From the NCBI GenBank assembly GCA_963576725.1, contig OY755241.1:80573153-80637152 (forward strand): 64,000 nucleotides of DNA. The letters run 5' to 3'. This DNA is from Azorinus chamasolen (taxonomy: Eukaryota; Mollusca; Bivalvia; Cardiida; Solecurtidae). The translations under genes were made by a program, and so were the position numbers. The notes under the pieces were generated by a model. That model was not told the DNA's origin. It saw only the letters and a program-made list of their open reading frames with translations, and searched no databases. Shown here one piece after another: positions 24,349 to 37,400 of the stretch (position 1 is its first letter; each line of letters starts with the position of its first letter).

Positions 24349-27133
24349 ACACGTATATATGGCGGTAATCCGGCCAAGGAATATGTGGAATAAATCAGCA
24401 ATTGACGAGGGTTGGTAAAATGCACGGGTATGCCAATTGTATAGGAAAAAAAAAGGAAATACTTACAGTGTTAATAAATGATAGTTTAACGAATTTCAGA
24501 CCTATTTTACTGGAGGCATTGTTTATTGAAAACCCAAATAGTTCACTGCGACTGGGAATTATATAGTACATGTACTATATAGAGGCACACGCAGTTAGTT
24601 CCGTGAAATATAATATCAGATATGTAGCTCAATCATTGCTTAATATTAATAAGTATGTTTGCTCATTCATATTTGTTTGGTATATTTATTGGTTGATAAG
24701 TGTGTATTCTTATTTGTTTCGAATTTCAAAATGAACCAAGATTTTTTCCTTAATGTTATGCCCTGATTTTACAATTTCCACAACATTTTAATTTAAAATA
24801 AAAAGGGTACTTACTAACATAAGTCCCCATACTTGATCATAATACGACATATATTGATGTTTTTAATCTTTAGCTTGCTGAGCAAATATATTTTACACAA
24901 ATTTTCACCCGCTATATTTTCAAAGAGCAAGCCATAACCAGTTTGTCTCCCAACATGCAAGCAGAGTGTCAAACAATTTGGATCTTGATGAGAAACTGAG
25001 TTACTCAACATGCAAAAATAATCACTCATCCATCCACAGCAAGTAAAAGCTTTTACTTTACATCTAACAATAACTTATATATTTATTGGATTAAAGTATG
25101 CGTAGTCCGTTCAGTCTGTCACAAAATTGCCATTTATATACCTTTGAATAAAAACATGACTAAATTTTATAATGTTGATTGGGTCCGAAATGAATAACGA
25201 TCCGACACCATGAACTGTCCGATCTGGATCTACTCTATTTGCAAACACGCGTGAAGCCGTTTATATAAGAAGGGAAGGATTGGGAAATTGATTTTAAAGC
25301 AAATTAGGTGTCTGTTGTCAACAGTGCAAAATCGTGTTTATTAATATTTTTTCTCTTAAGAATATTTATTAAAGAGTTCATGACCTCGTGAATATTCATT
25401 ACAGGGATTACAGAGACGCTAGACAACCTTGATCGAATCTAAAGAAATAAGTCTTCGGACTAAGCAATCAGAGCATATTCTGATCAGACAGTTCCTGCGT
25501 GATTTGGGTTTACGCTAGATCTATTAACAAAACGTTTTTATAGAATAATTTTCACGAAGAAAAAGCCCATTAACCTACAGTGCTAGACCTAAGTCACATT
25601 TATAACAGAATATAGCATATCCTTTTTCATAATTGTAGACCCAAGTCATCCACTCCATCTCTAGTATAACTTTCACCACGAAGTAAATAAATCGTGCTTT
25701 CACGGGAAACAGCCATCGAGACAAAATGTAAATCACATCACATTTTCTTGAACGTTTCTTCTTTTGGTAATTTAAATAATCCTATTTAGTCTGTCGGATT
25801 AGGAGCTACACCCATATACGATATCTAGTTCGACATTTATCGCGAATGTCACAAGTGACGTCACAAGGGAGATAAGCAAACGACCAAAATTAGCCAGCGC
25901 TTACTTATCGGTGATATACCGGTATGACAGCTGCTATGTGCGGTATGACTATTTATTGTGTTTTCGAAACTACGTCGTACAAGGCACCCATTTGTCAAAT
26001 ATTTACGAAAAAGTGTCCTGCCTGTTTACTTGACCTCTAAAGCTGTGGACGTTGTCCTCTACGATGGCGTATGAATACATAAAGTTCTACGCATACCGCA
26101 ATGTCATTCACCAACGAATAACCGTCGGAAAATAGCTTGGTCTTGGCTGACCACCCAGTAGTAATTTGTGGTCGTGTACTGACCACCCAGTAGTAATTTG
26201 TGGTCATGTACTGACTTTTAAGCAGTGCATATATATATACGTAAATATTTAATAACTCCGGAAGGCGTTGCGTATTATAATAACTTGTGGTGGTGGACAC
26301 GTTGTGTACACAGACATTTTTAAATATTTTAACGTGGTGGATATTATACTATTTTCATTAGTGTACAATGTGATATTTTCAATCGGTCAATAGCTATACA
26401 TAGCTAATGTTTACATGTTGTAATTATCAAACCGACTCTAAATAAAATTTGAATTGAATTGAAAATTGGGCTGTGGATTATACTATTCCCAGTGATCTAC
26501 TGGGGTTCGCCATTGCTGGCGGTGAAGATTTACAGAACAGAACAGAATAGCGAACCCCAATAAGCGGTACCCCTTGAAACATCCTGAAGCCCAGGGAAAC
26601 AAAACAGCCTAGATATGATTAGTTGACAGATTTAAACTATCTTTGGTTTTGAGGTGAGCATCTTAAATTCATATTGCATGACAGTTATGTGTACTTGAAG
26701 GACGGCGAACGGTTTAATTCACAGACGTCAACATGTTGACGGTGAACCCGGAAGTCAGCTTCGAATGGGCACACTTTCAATTAGTTTTGTTTCCAATTAG
26801 TGCTTGATGAAACGAAAACAATTATAATATACGGTCGTATTAGGCTTACAAGTGTCGTTATGCGTGATGTCATTGGTGAATTTTGTGTTGATATCCTAAT
26901 TTGTATTCGACTGCAGTTGGCAGGTAGAGTAAATCCGTCAAATTTCGGGCACAGCTAAAGCTCGGACAACTTACGTCAATTTATCGTTTCCCTCATACTT
27001 TCACTTTCAGTTTCACAAACTTAATCCAAAGGAATTAACTAGCACTGCCACAGGAATCTGTTCCAGTGCTTGTTATCTCCCTTCCCTTATCTTTATCATT
27101 TCACAAATGACTCTTACACTGCACACCACTATT

Positions 27134-29722
27134 AGCTCACCAGAGCACAAAGTGCTCAAGGTGAGCTTTTGTGATCGCCCGTTGTCCGTCGTCCAGCGGC
27201 GTGCGTCGTCCGTCGTCAACAATTTGAACCTTTAAAAATCTTCTCTGAATCTACAGGGATCTCAACTTTCATCTTTGGCACATAGCATCATATTCAGGTC
27301 CTCTACAAAAGTTATATAAATTATGCCCCTGGGGTCAAAATTGACCCCGCCCCAGGGGTACTTTGTTTTCAATAGAAACATATAGTAAAACTTTGAAAAT
27401 CTTCTCTCTGAAACCAGAAGGTTCTCAACTTTCATAATGCATTGGCACATAGCATCATATTCAGGTCCTCTAAAAAAGATATATAAATTATGGCCCCCAG
27501 GGTCAAAATTGGCCCCGCCCCAGGGGTGCGCAGTTTTCAATAGAAACAAATAGTGAAATCTTTGAAAATCTTCTTCTCTGAAACTGAAAGGTTCTCAGCT
27601 TTCATATTTGGCACATAGCATCATGTTCAGGTACTCTACATAAGTTATTTTATTTATGGCCCCGGGGTCAAAATTGGCCTGCCCCGGGGATGGGCAGTTT
27701 TCAATAGAAACATATAGTAAAACTTTGAAAATCTTCTCCTTGAAACCAGAAGGTTCTCAACTTTCATAATGCATTGGCACATAGCATCATATTCAGGCCC
27801 TCTAAAAAAGATATATAAATTATGGCCCCCAGGGTCAAAATTGGCCCCGCCCCAGGGGTGCGCAGTTTTCAATAGAAACAAATAGTGAAATCTTTGAAAA
27901 TCTTCTTCTCTGAAACTGAAAGGTTCTCAGCTTTCATATTTGGCACATAGCATCATGTTCAGGTACTCTACATAAGTTATTTTATTTATGGCCCCGGGGT
28001 CAAAATTGGCCTGCCCCGGGGATGGGCAGTTTTCAATAGAAACATATAGTAAAACTTTGAAAATCTTCTCTCTGAAACCAGAAGGTTCTCAACTTTCATA
28101 ATGCATTGGCACATAGCATCATATTCAGGTCCTCTAAAAAAGATATATAAATTATGGCCCCCAGGGTCAAAATTGGCCCCGCCCCAGGGGTGCGCAGTTT
28201 TCAATAGAAACAAATAGTGAAATCTTTGAAAATCTTCTTCTCTGAAACTGAAAGGTTCTCAGCTTTCATATTTGGCACATAGCATCATGTTCAGGTACTC
28301 TACATAAGTTATTTTATTTATGGCCCCGGGGTCAAAATTGGCCTGCCCCGGGGATGGGCAGTTTTCAATAGAAACATATATTTGATCCAGGGTTCAAAAT
28401 TTGAAAATCTTGGTAGAGGACTATTAGATAATGCAACATACCAAACATCAAAGGTCTATGCCTTACAGTTTCAGAGAAGAAGATTTTATAAAGATTTTCC
28501 TATGAAAAACTGATAAGCCCTGGGGCAGGGCCATTTTTGTCCTGGGGGTCATAATTTGAACAATCTTAGTAGAGGACCATTAGATGATGCTATATACCAA
28601 ATACCAAAGGTCTATGCCTTACAGTTTCAAAGAAGAATATTTATAAAGATTTTCCTATGAAAAACTGATAAGCCCTGGGGGGCGGGGCTTATCAGTTTTT
28701 TAATTATGACCCCTGGGCCAAAAATGGCCCCACCCCGGGGCTTATCAGTTTTTCATTGGAAAATCTTTAAAAATCTTCTTCTCTGAAAATGTAAGAAATA
28801 GACCCTTAGTATTGGTATGTAGCATCATCTAATGGTCCTCTACTAAGATTGTTCAAATTATGACCCCCAGGACAAAAATGACCCAGCCACGGGGCTTATC
28901 AGTTTTTCATAGAAAAATCTTTAAAAATCTTCTTCTCTAAAATTATAAGGTATAGACCTTTGATATTTGGTATGTTGCATTATTTAATGGTCCTCTACCA
29001 AGATTAATCAAATTATGATCCCCGGACCAAAAAAGGCCCCGCCTAAGGGCTTATCAGTTTTTCATACGAAAATCTTCTCCTCCAGAACTGTAAGGTCTGG
29101 GCCCTTGATATTTGGTATGTAGCATCGTCTAATGGATTTCTACCAAGATTATTCAAATTATTACCCCTGGGCCAAAAATGGCCCGCTCTGGGGCTTATCA
29201 GTTTTTCATATGAAAAGCTTTAAGAATCTTCTTCTCCAAAACTGTAAGGCAGAGACCTTTAATATTTGGTATGTAGCGCTATCTAATAGTTTTCTACCAA
29301 GATTGTTCAAATTTTGTCCCCTAGGTTGAAAATGACCCCGCCCAGGGGCATATCAGTTTTTCATCGGAAAGTTTTAATAAATCTTCTTCTCTTAAAAATC
29401 TTTAAAAGTCATCTCTGAACTTGTAAGGCATAGACCTTAGATATTTGGTATGTTGCATTATCTAATAGTCCTCTACCAAGATTTTCAAATTTTGAACCCT
29501 GGATCAAAAATTGCCCTGCCCTGGGGCTTAACAGTTTTTCATACGAAAATCTTTAAAACATCTTCTCCTCCAAATCAGTAAGGTCTAGACTCTTTATATT
29601 TAGTATGTAGCATCATGTAATGGTTATCTACCAAGATTTTTCAAATTATGTAATCTGTCATTGAAATCATTAATCTGTTATGAACAGGTGAGCAATTAAG
29701 GGCCTTCGTGGCCCTCTTGTTT
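27134..29722. mobile_element. Pearl/Helentron-like element with 166-bp and 332-bp tandem core
   Basis: The 5' end is a nested hairpin (AGCTCACC-AGAGCAC-AAA-GTGCTC-AAGGTGAGCT) followed by CGTCCGTCGTC. The core has units of about 166 bp in pairs, repeating at exactly 332 bp (27654 and 27986), with GGTCAAAATTGGCCCCGCCC and TAGCATCATATTCAGG. From 28380 the units diverge and use CTTATCAGTTTTTCAT. The 3' end is the hairpin AGGGCCTTCGTGGCCCT then CTTGTTT. It is non-coding; the reverse-strand frames are repeats of the unit. Confidence 0.75.
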
Positions 29723-30918
29723 CAATATCTGGAAATGCCAGAGAATTTTGAGAATGGTAAGGGAAATTTAAAAATATCTATATATGAGCTATAGGCGAGT
29801 ATCAGGGAAATGTCAAGGAATTTAAAAAAAATAAGAGTGAATACCTTTTATTTAACTTCTCCTATTTTCAAAATTTCCTAAAAAAACTACATGACAAAAG
29901 AATGGCAAATATTGCATTTAATATGTCAGGTAAATTTTAACTTCTCCTATTTTCAGAATTTCCTAAAAAAAACACATGACAGAAATAGCAAATATTGCAT
30001 TTAATATGTCAGGTAAATTTTAAATTATGTCAAGAAAATATCAAGTAATTCTGTTCTCTCTGGTTACAAAGGGTTTTCTCAGTGACCCTTTACACTTTGG
30101 AGGTTCTGCCCGTTCATATATGAAATAATGGCAATGTCATTATGCCCATGACATACACAGTAGAGTCATACACAGGGGCCCGAAGTGTACCTTGCACCCC
30201 AAATGACCTGCCCATACACAGGGGTCTGAAGTGTACCTTGGGACCCAAATGTCCTGCTCATGTAAAAATCCATTCTGGGTCGAAGCTATTGTTTACATAT
30301 ACATGTATATATACATGTACATAAGAAACATCTTGCCATAGACTATTATGTTGGCAGAACTTTAGATTCTGACAAGTTCTTCATCTAATGCAGAGCTTTG
30401 TACCCTTTTTACATAGGAGGGCCACCTGGAATCATATCTATATCTTTAACACATGAATATTTATTAGGTGCTTTTAATTATATTGCATTAACACATACTT
30501 ATGTTTACCTTTGCAGAATTTGTAAAACATAAAAAGCAAACACTAGACCCTGATCAGACTGCTTCTACGGGAGTCATCTGATCTGGATCTTCTCTGAATA
30601 TGTATATGAGGGAAAGTGTTGAGCAAAACGAGTAAACATTAATGAAATCAGAAAGGGATATTTATGGAATAATGGGGTAATTAGAGGTCCAGATAAGGTG
30701 CATAAATTTCAACATTTTCAGGAACAACCCCTTTATTTCTCCACCAAACCCTATACTATGACCACTTTTTAGAATCGTCTCGAAGAGACGATTCTAAAGA
30801 GTGGTCACAGTATAGAGTTTGGTGGAGAAATGGCGATTTTATTAGCTGGATACGCACCCTTATCTGTAGTTCTTGGTAATGATAGACCTGTTATCACTAT
30901 TTCTTCTCCTATTTTTAG
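29723..30918. other. Spacer upstream of the NLR-like gene
   Basis: It holds two short tandem duplications (84 bp at about 29860-30025; 46 bp at about 30172-30264), a decayed P1-type element (about 30400-30622, hairpin arms GACCCTGATCAGACTG and ATCTGATCTGGATC), and the hairpin at 30741-30829. A 5' untranslated exon or promoter for the downstream gene may lie here but I cannot point to it. Confidence 0.55.
30741..30829. repeat. Hairpin repeat of the 'CACCAAACCCTAT' family
   Basis: Arms TTCTCCACCAAACCCTATAC and GTATAGAGTTTGGTGGAGAA surround AATCGTCTCGAAGAGACGATT, an almost perfect 90-bp palindrome. It lies just ahead of the acceptor for the first coding exon of the NLR-like gene. Confidence 0.85.
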
Positions 30919-31411
30919 AATGGCGTTATCAACACTCAGACTGCAGGATGAGAACTATCTTAATTGGTTACGTGACAGTATGGCACTCCTGTTTCTAAAG
31001 GAAGGTATTGAAGACTTCACAGACAAGAGAGTGTCAGACTTGCATGCTGATTTGCTTGGAATTGTGTCTCAGCAACTGTCTCAGCAGCAATCTTCATCCT
31101 GCAATTCCTGTACCCATCGACATGTGAAACGATACAACCGCACCTGGAGTGTTGGGTGCCCAACCAATGTCTGCAACATATGGCTGAAAGAGATCTTGAA
31201 AAAACATACAGATGCCAAAAACATTGCTCGCACCAACTTGAAGCCACAACTTTGGCCATCCCACCCCTGGGAAGTGGCCAAGTGTTTCCTTCCTCATGGA
31301 AGTGAGAATGTTGCAGCTGCCAAAGATACCGACGTGGCGGCTGCTTTGAAAATGATGTGGTCTTGTACATTCATGTACAAATTCTTCTCAGACCTCAACT
31401 TAGTGCAAGAG
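30919..31411 (+). CDS. NLR-like gene, coding exon 1 (HEPN, first part)
   Basis: TTCTTCTCCTATTTTTAG is a strong acceptor placed one base before ATGGCGTTATCAACAC, so the start codon at 30920 is preferred over the upstream in-frame ATG at 30830, which lies in a hairpin repeat. It encodes 164 residues beginning MALSTLRLQDENYLNWLRDS, rich in Trp and Cys (SCNSCTH, WPSHPWEVAKCFLP). The donor is GTGAGA. Confidence 0.85.
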
Positions 31412-34400
31412 GTGAGATTCTTTAGATGAATTACGTTGAGTGTCACATTCTATTTTTCAAGTGTAATTAACGCTCTTAAAAGATGACATCTTAAAGGAAA
31501 CTATGTTATTTATTTTCATCCCTATTGAAAAATTGTACACTCTACTATCTATAAAGTGGTGGCCATTTGCAAAGAAATAGCTGATAGAATTAGCATTTTC
31601 TTCCTTGTTACTGCATGGCACTGAGAGATATTTGGCATAGGAATTCCTGCAAAACGATGCGATCAAATTCAGCGACAAAATTTATTGAAATGGGCAGTCG
31701 TATAAAGCTGTATCAAAAATATTCTCAATCCATGTGGGACTCAAGTTTCCATGGCAACCGAAAGAAAAATGTTAACATCTCTAAAACGAGAGATTAGAAT
31801 TGAATGATTTGACTTGTAAGGATAGTCTTTTGGTGACCCTTTTCCTAAATAGCAAAAACCAAGTTGATATGCAGAAAACTTAGTCGCCATAGGTGGAGCT
31901 ACACTTCCTTATTATACCCCCCTTTTGAAAAAATGGGGGTATATTGCTTTGCACATGTCGGTCGGTCGGTCGGTCTGTCGGTCGGTCGGTCGGTAGATCG
32001 ATGGTTTCCGAATGATAACTAATAAACGAGTTGACCTAGAATCTTCACACTTGCTGTGGTGGTTGGTCATGACAAGTAGATGACCCCTATTGTTTTTGAG
32101 GTCACTAGGTCAAAGGTCAAGGTCGCCATGACCTAAAATGGTGAAATAGTTTCCGATCAATAACTGCTCAAGGGTTTGGCTTGGGATCTTCAAACTTGCT
32201 GTGGTGGTTGGTCATGACCACTAGATGACCCCTATTGATTTTGAGGTCACTAGGTCAAAGGTCAAGGTCACCATGACCTTAACTGGTAAAATGGTTTCTG
32301 ATCCATAACTGGTCAAGGGTTTGGCTTAGGATGTTCAAATTTGCTTAGGTGGTTGGTCATGATAACTAGATGAGTCCTATTGTTTTTTAGGTCACTAGGT
32401 CACTAGGTCAAAGGTCAAGGTCACCATGACCTTAAAGGCTGAAATGGTTTGCGATCAATAACTGCTCAAGGGTTTGGCCTAGGATCTTCAAATTTGCTGT
32501 GGTGGTTGGTAATGACCACTAGATGACTCCTATTGTTTTTTAGGTCACTAGGTCAAAGGTCAAGGTCACCATGCTCTTAACTGGTCAAATGGTTTCCGAT
32601 CAATAACTGCTCAAGGGTTTGGCTTAGAATCTTCAAACTTGCTGCGGTAGTTGGTTATGACAACTGGATGACCCCTATTGTATTTGAGGTCACTAGGTCA
32701 AAGGTCAAGGTCACCATGACCTTAACTTGCAAAATGGTTTCTGATCAATAACTGCTCTAGTGTTTGGCTTAGGATCTTCAAATTTGCTTAGGTGGTTGGT
32801 CATGACAACTAGATGAGCCCTATTGTTTTTTAGGTCACTAGGTCAAAGGTCAAGGTCACCATGACCTTAACTGGTGAAATGGTTTGCGATCAATAACTGC
32901 TCAAGGGTTTGGCTTAGGATCTTCAAACTTGCTGTGGTGGTTGGTCATGACAACTAGATGACCCCTATTGATTTTGAGGTCACTAGGTCAAAGGTCAAGG
33001 TCATCATGACGTTAACTGATGAAATTGTTTCCAATTATTAACTGCTCAATGGTTTGGTTCGGGATCTTCAAATTTGCTTTGGTAGTTGGTCGTGACCACT
33101 AGATGACCCCTATAGTTGTTGAGGTCACTAGGTCAAAGGTCAAGGTCACCATGACCTTAATATGTGAAATGTTTTCAGATCAATAAATGATCAGTGGTTT
33201 GGCTTAGGATCTTCAAAGTTGCTGTGGTGATTAGTCATGACCCCTAGATGACCTCTATAGTTGAGGTCACTAGATCAAAGGTCAGGGGGTCTGGGGGGGT
33301 ATACATGTTTTACAAACATCTCTTGTTATATAATAATATCTGTCATTTGGTAGGCATAGTCCCCAGATAACATTCTATCAAAATTGATCTAAACCATGCT
33401 ACTTAATTTCCTTATACGAGTTGTGCAGGAAATCGCATGCAGAACAACCAGCCACCCAATCAGCACCACAACAAGAAAACAACAAATGTACATAACTATT
33501 AAAACACAAAGATACACACAAGGACAAAATAAACCAACAATAGGGGGAAGATGGAATGCGAATCTCGGTCTGGGCATTTAGATTTTTAATGTGAGGAAGC
33601 CTTCCAGCTGGCTTGCGGAAGGTCGGTGGTTCTACTTGGATATTCTTCTGTGCACGAAACATTGCGATTTGTTCTGTGCAAGGAATAGCATCTGGGGTCT
33701 TTCTCCACCAGTAATTAGCTAGATGTTTTGATATGAGTGAATTACTGTTAAAACGAAGTAAAACCTGATAAAACAAACCAAATTGTCTGCCAGTAACATC
33801 TCTAAACGAAGTAAAACTTGATAAAACAAACCAAATTGTCTGCCTGTAACATCTCTAAATGAAGTAAAACTTGATAAAGCAAACCAAATTGTCTGCCTGT
33901 AACATCTCTAACTCAAGTTCTGCTTTGTGGATACTCCTCAAATTTCACAACAATGTATATATCTGTGCCCATATTTATGAAGTTCTTTAGGAGTATTTTA
34001 ACTTTCGGACAACTTGAGGAGAATATCTCTGTCTACATTTATAGTAAAACTATTGAGTAAATTTTTATTCCATGCCTTCTAGAATATTTGGTTTAGTATA
34101 TATTTTATAAATAGCTCTATTTCTCTTAAATATCTGTAGTTGTATTAATTTTGTTTCCCACCACGTAGTTCTCAAATTTCACCACAGTGTATATCTGGAC
34201 ATGCTCCCTTTCTCTGTTCTAAGTTTAGTGCAAATTTCACTACCTACTGAATATTTATTGACAAACTAGTTATAAATAAATATGGAAGGTGGAACATTGT
34301 AGGCATTTTAGAAAGCAAAGAAACAGAGCTATCAAATTCTATCAGCAATTCTAGGAGCCGTCTGATCTGGGTCTACTCTGTTTGCAAATGCGTGAAAACA

Positions 34401-37400
34401 CGTTTATATGAGGGAAAGGGGTAGCACGAATGTGTACCGGTACGTATATCCAACTCCAACTTCAAATGTTGAATAAAGTCTCGATGCCACGGGCGTATAT
34501 TGTGCCCACTGGTTTTCTTGAAAACTAGTTTGAAATCCAGGGAAAGAACCCATTTCAGTTCAGTGTTATCTATCCAATCACGTTATCGGCATTGGTCAGT
34601 CCTTGAACTATGATTATTTATCAGCTCTTACCTTCCAGGTCTTGAACATACGACATGCATTAATGCATTCATGTGATATGAATGTGAGTGATGCCAAGCT
34701 GCAAGATGATACAGACAAAATGATCCGACTTCTCAAAAGTTTGGTACACCTATCACCCGCAGAAACAAACACAGTGCAGAAATCAATTGACAGCATAATC
34801 GAGGTAAACTATTAGACACTTTAATAGGAATAGTCTTCTTGTGACCCGCTAGCAAAATTGTTAAAACTGTCTTTATATCTCAAAGGACCTGGCCTCAAGG
34901 GCGGACTTTAATTACTTATATAAGTATATATAAATTCTCCAAAACCGCTGGTCCAAATTGAACAGTATTATTTATGAATAATCTTTATCACAATTGCTAA
35001 AACCATGCCTTTTGGAAAAAGCGTGACTACCGTGGGTAGAGCTAAAACTTTTTATATGACTATATGTATAGGAAAACTTTAAAACTCTTCTCCAAAACTC
35101 TTGGTTCTCCAATTGTTTTAAAAAAAAACATGGCTACAGAGGGATGTGTGTGTGTGTGTGGGGAGGGGGGGGGACTAACCTCCTTGTGGCTAACTAACTT
35201 GAGCAAATTTTAAAATCATCTGTAACTATTGTCACTGACCGTTCAGAGGGGGTTCTTCGGAACTTCTTCCAGCTCCTCCCTAATATTTGTCTTTGAGCAT
35301 CTCTTTGTGTTTAGATAGTTGTGTACCCCATAACGGCTTCCCAGCAGTTGCTCTGATTTCAGCAAAGTCAGTGAGTACATAACTGCAGATTTTCCCAGTT
35401 GGTATGACATGTTTTACATATTGTCATATGTTTACTGCCTTCTATGTTGAAAATCCAGCGGGGATATCTTATTTACACTATTTGTTAATTTAAGCTAGTG
35501 TGAGGTTTGGACGTCCGTAAACCGGTTTAAACACCAAGTGGTGATTTTGCCACTGACCGTTCCAAAGTTGTACTCTGTTTGTCACCCTTACTTTTGTTTG
35601 TCTTCTGTCTTTGTGCTTTTTTTCATGTTTGGAATGTTTGTCTCTTATACTTGTGTGCTTGTTAAGGTTTTCTTTGTTCTTCTCGTGTATGTGCGTGTGT
35701 TTGGGTGTGTAGTTCTGTGTGTGACATGCTATCTATTGATGTTTTGGTGACGGTTGGGTCTTGTTTGTGGCTTTGCCTGCTTGACCTTACTACTTTTCAG
35801 CTCACCAGAGCACAAAGTGCTCAGGGTGAGCTTTTGTGATCACCTAATGTCCATCGTCTGTCGGCGTGCATCGTTCGGCGTCTGTAGTCAACAATTTGAA
35901 CATTTAAAAATATTCTCCTCTGAACCTACAAGGTTCTCAGCTTTCATCTTTGACACATAGAATCATCTGTAGGTCCTCTGTAAAAGTTGTATAAATGATG
36001 CCCCTGGGGTCAAATTGGCCCCGCCCCAGGGGTGCCCAGTTTTCACTATATGTTTCTATTGAAATACAAGGTTCTCAGCTTTCGTATTTGGCACATAGCA
36101 TCATGTTCAGGTCCTCTACAAAAGTTATATAAATTATTGCGCTGGGATCAAAATTGGCCCCACCCCAGGGGTGAATTGTTTTCTATAGAAACATATAATA
36201 AAATTTTGAATATCTTCTGTGTTCAAAATTGGCCCGCCCCAGGGGTAGCCAGTTTTCTATAAAAACATATAGTACAAATAAATATATTATCCTCTGAAAC
36301 TGAAAGGTTCTAAACTCTCATATGTGGCACACAGCATCATGTTCAGGTCTTCTACAAAAGTAAATATATAAATTATGTCCAGGGATAAAAATTGACCCTA
36401 CCCCAGGGCGGGCTAGTTTTCTATAGAAATATTTTATTCTCTGATTGTCCGTCGTCCATTGTCGTGCGTCGTCCATCGTCACCAACAATTTGAACATTTA
36501 AAAATAATCTCCTATGAATCTATAAGGTTCTCAGCTTTCATCTTTGGCACATAACATCATATTCAGGTCCTCTACAAAAGTTATATCAATTATGCCCCTT
36601 GGGTCAAAATTGCATCGCATCATGTTCAGGTCCTCTACAAAAGTTATAAAAATTATGTCCCTGGGGTCAAGATTGGCCCGACCAGGGGTGGCCAGTTTTC
36701 AATAGAAACATATAATAGTGAATACTTCAAAAATCTTCTCCTGAATCTTGAAGGTTCTCAGCTTCCATATTTGGCATATAGCATCATGTTCAGGTCCTCT
36801 GCAAAAGTTGTATGAATTATGCCCCTGGTGTCAAAATTGGCCCCGCCCCAGGGGTGGCCAGTTTTCAATAGAAACATATCGTTTGAAAATCGTCTCCTCA
36901 GAAACTGGAAGGTCCTCAGCTTTCATATTTGGCACATAGGATCATGTTCAGGTCCTCTACAAAATGTTTATAAATTATGGCCCTGGGGTCAATATTGGCC
37001 CGCCCCAGGGATAGCCAGTTTTCAACAGAAATACATAGTGAATTAAAACTTAAAAATCTTCTCTTCTGAATCTGGAAGGTTCTCAGCTTTAATATTTGGC
37101 ACACTACATCATGTTTAGATCATCTACAAAAGTTACATGTATATGAATTATGGCCCTGGGGTCAAAAATGGCCTCGCCCCAGAGGTGGTCAGTTTTCAAT
37201 AGAAACATTTAGGGAAAACTTTGAAAATCTTCTCCTCTGAAACTGGAAGGTTCTCAGCTTTAATATTTGGCACATAGCATGCATCATGTTCAGTTCCTCT
37301 ACAAAATATATATAAATTATGCCCCTGGAGTCAAAATTGGCCCCGCCCCAGAGGTGGTCAGTTTTCAATAGAAACATTTAGGGAAAACTTTGAAAATCTT

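Larger units (their letters stand above)
23660..27132. repeat. Large duplicated block, copy B (3.5 kb)
   Basis: This is the counterpart of 19835-22048. It carries extra material: a second Tigger-like MITE (23750-23957), a 140-bp retroposon-like insert (about 24070-24212) and about 1.35 kb at 25210-26560. The insert at 25210 includes a P1-type right half (GATCTGGATCTACTC) and a 34-bp tandem repeat at 26147-26214. A pearl-like element starts directly at its end. Confidence 0.7.

Noticed and set aside
27262..28213. Repeated reverse-strand frames of 75-95 residues
   Set aside because: They recur with the 332-bp repeat unit of a non-coding element.
30830..30919. Upstream in-frame ATG extending the first NLR exon by 30 residues
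   Set aside because: It lies at the edge of a hairpin repeat, and a strong TTCTTCTCCTATTTTTAG acceptor precedes the second ATG by one base.
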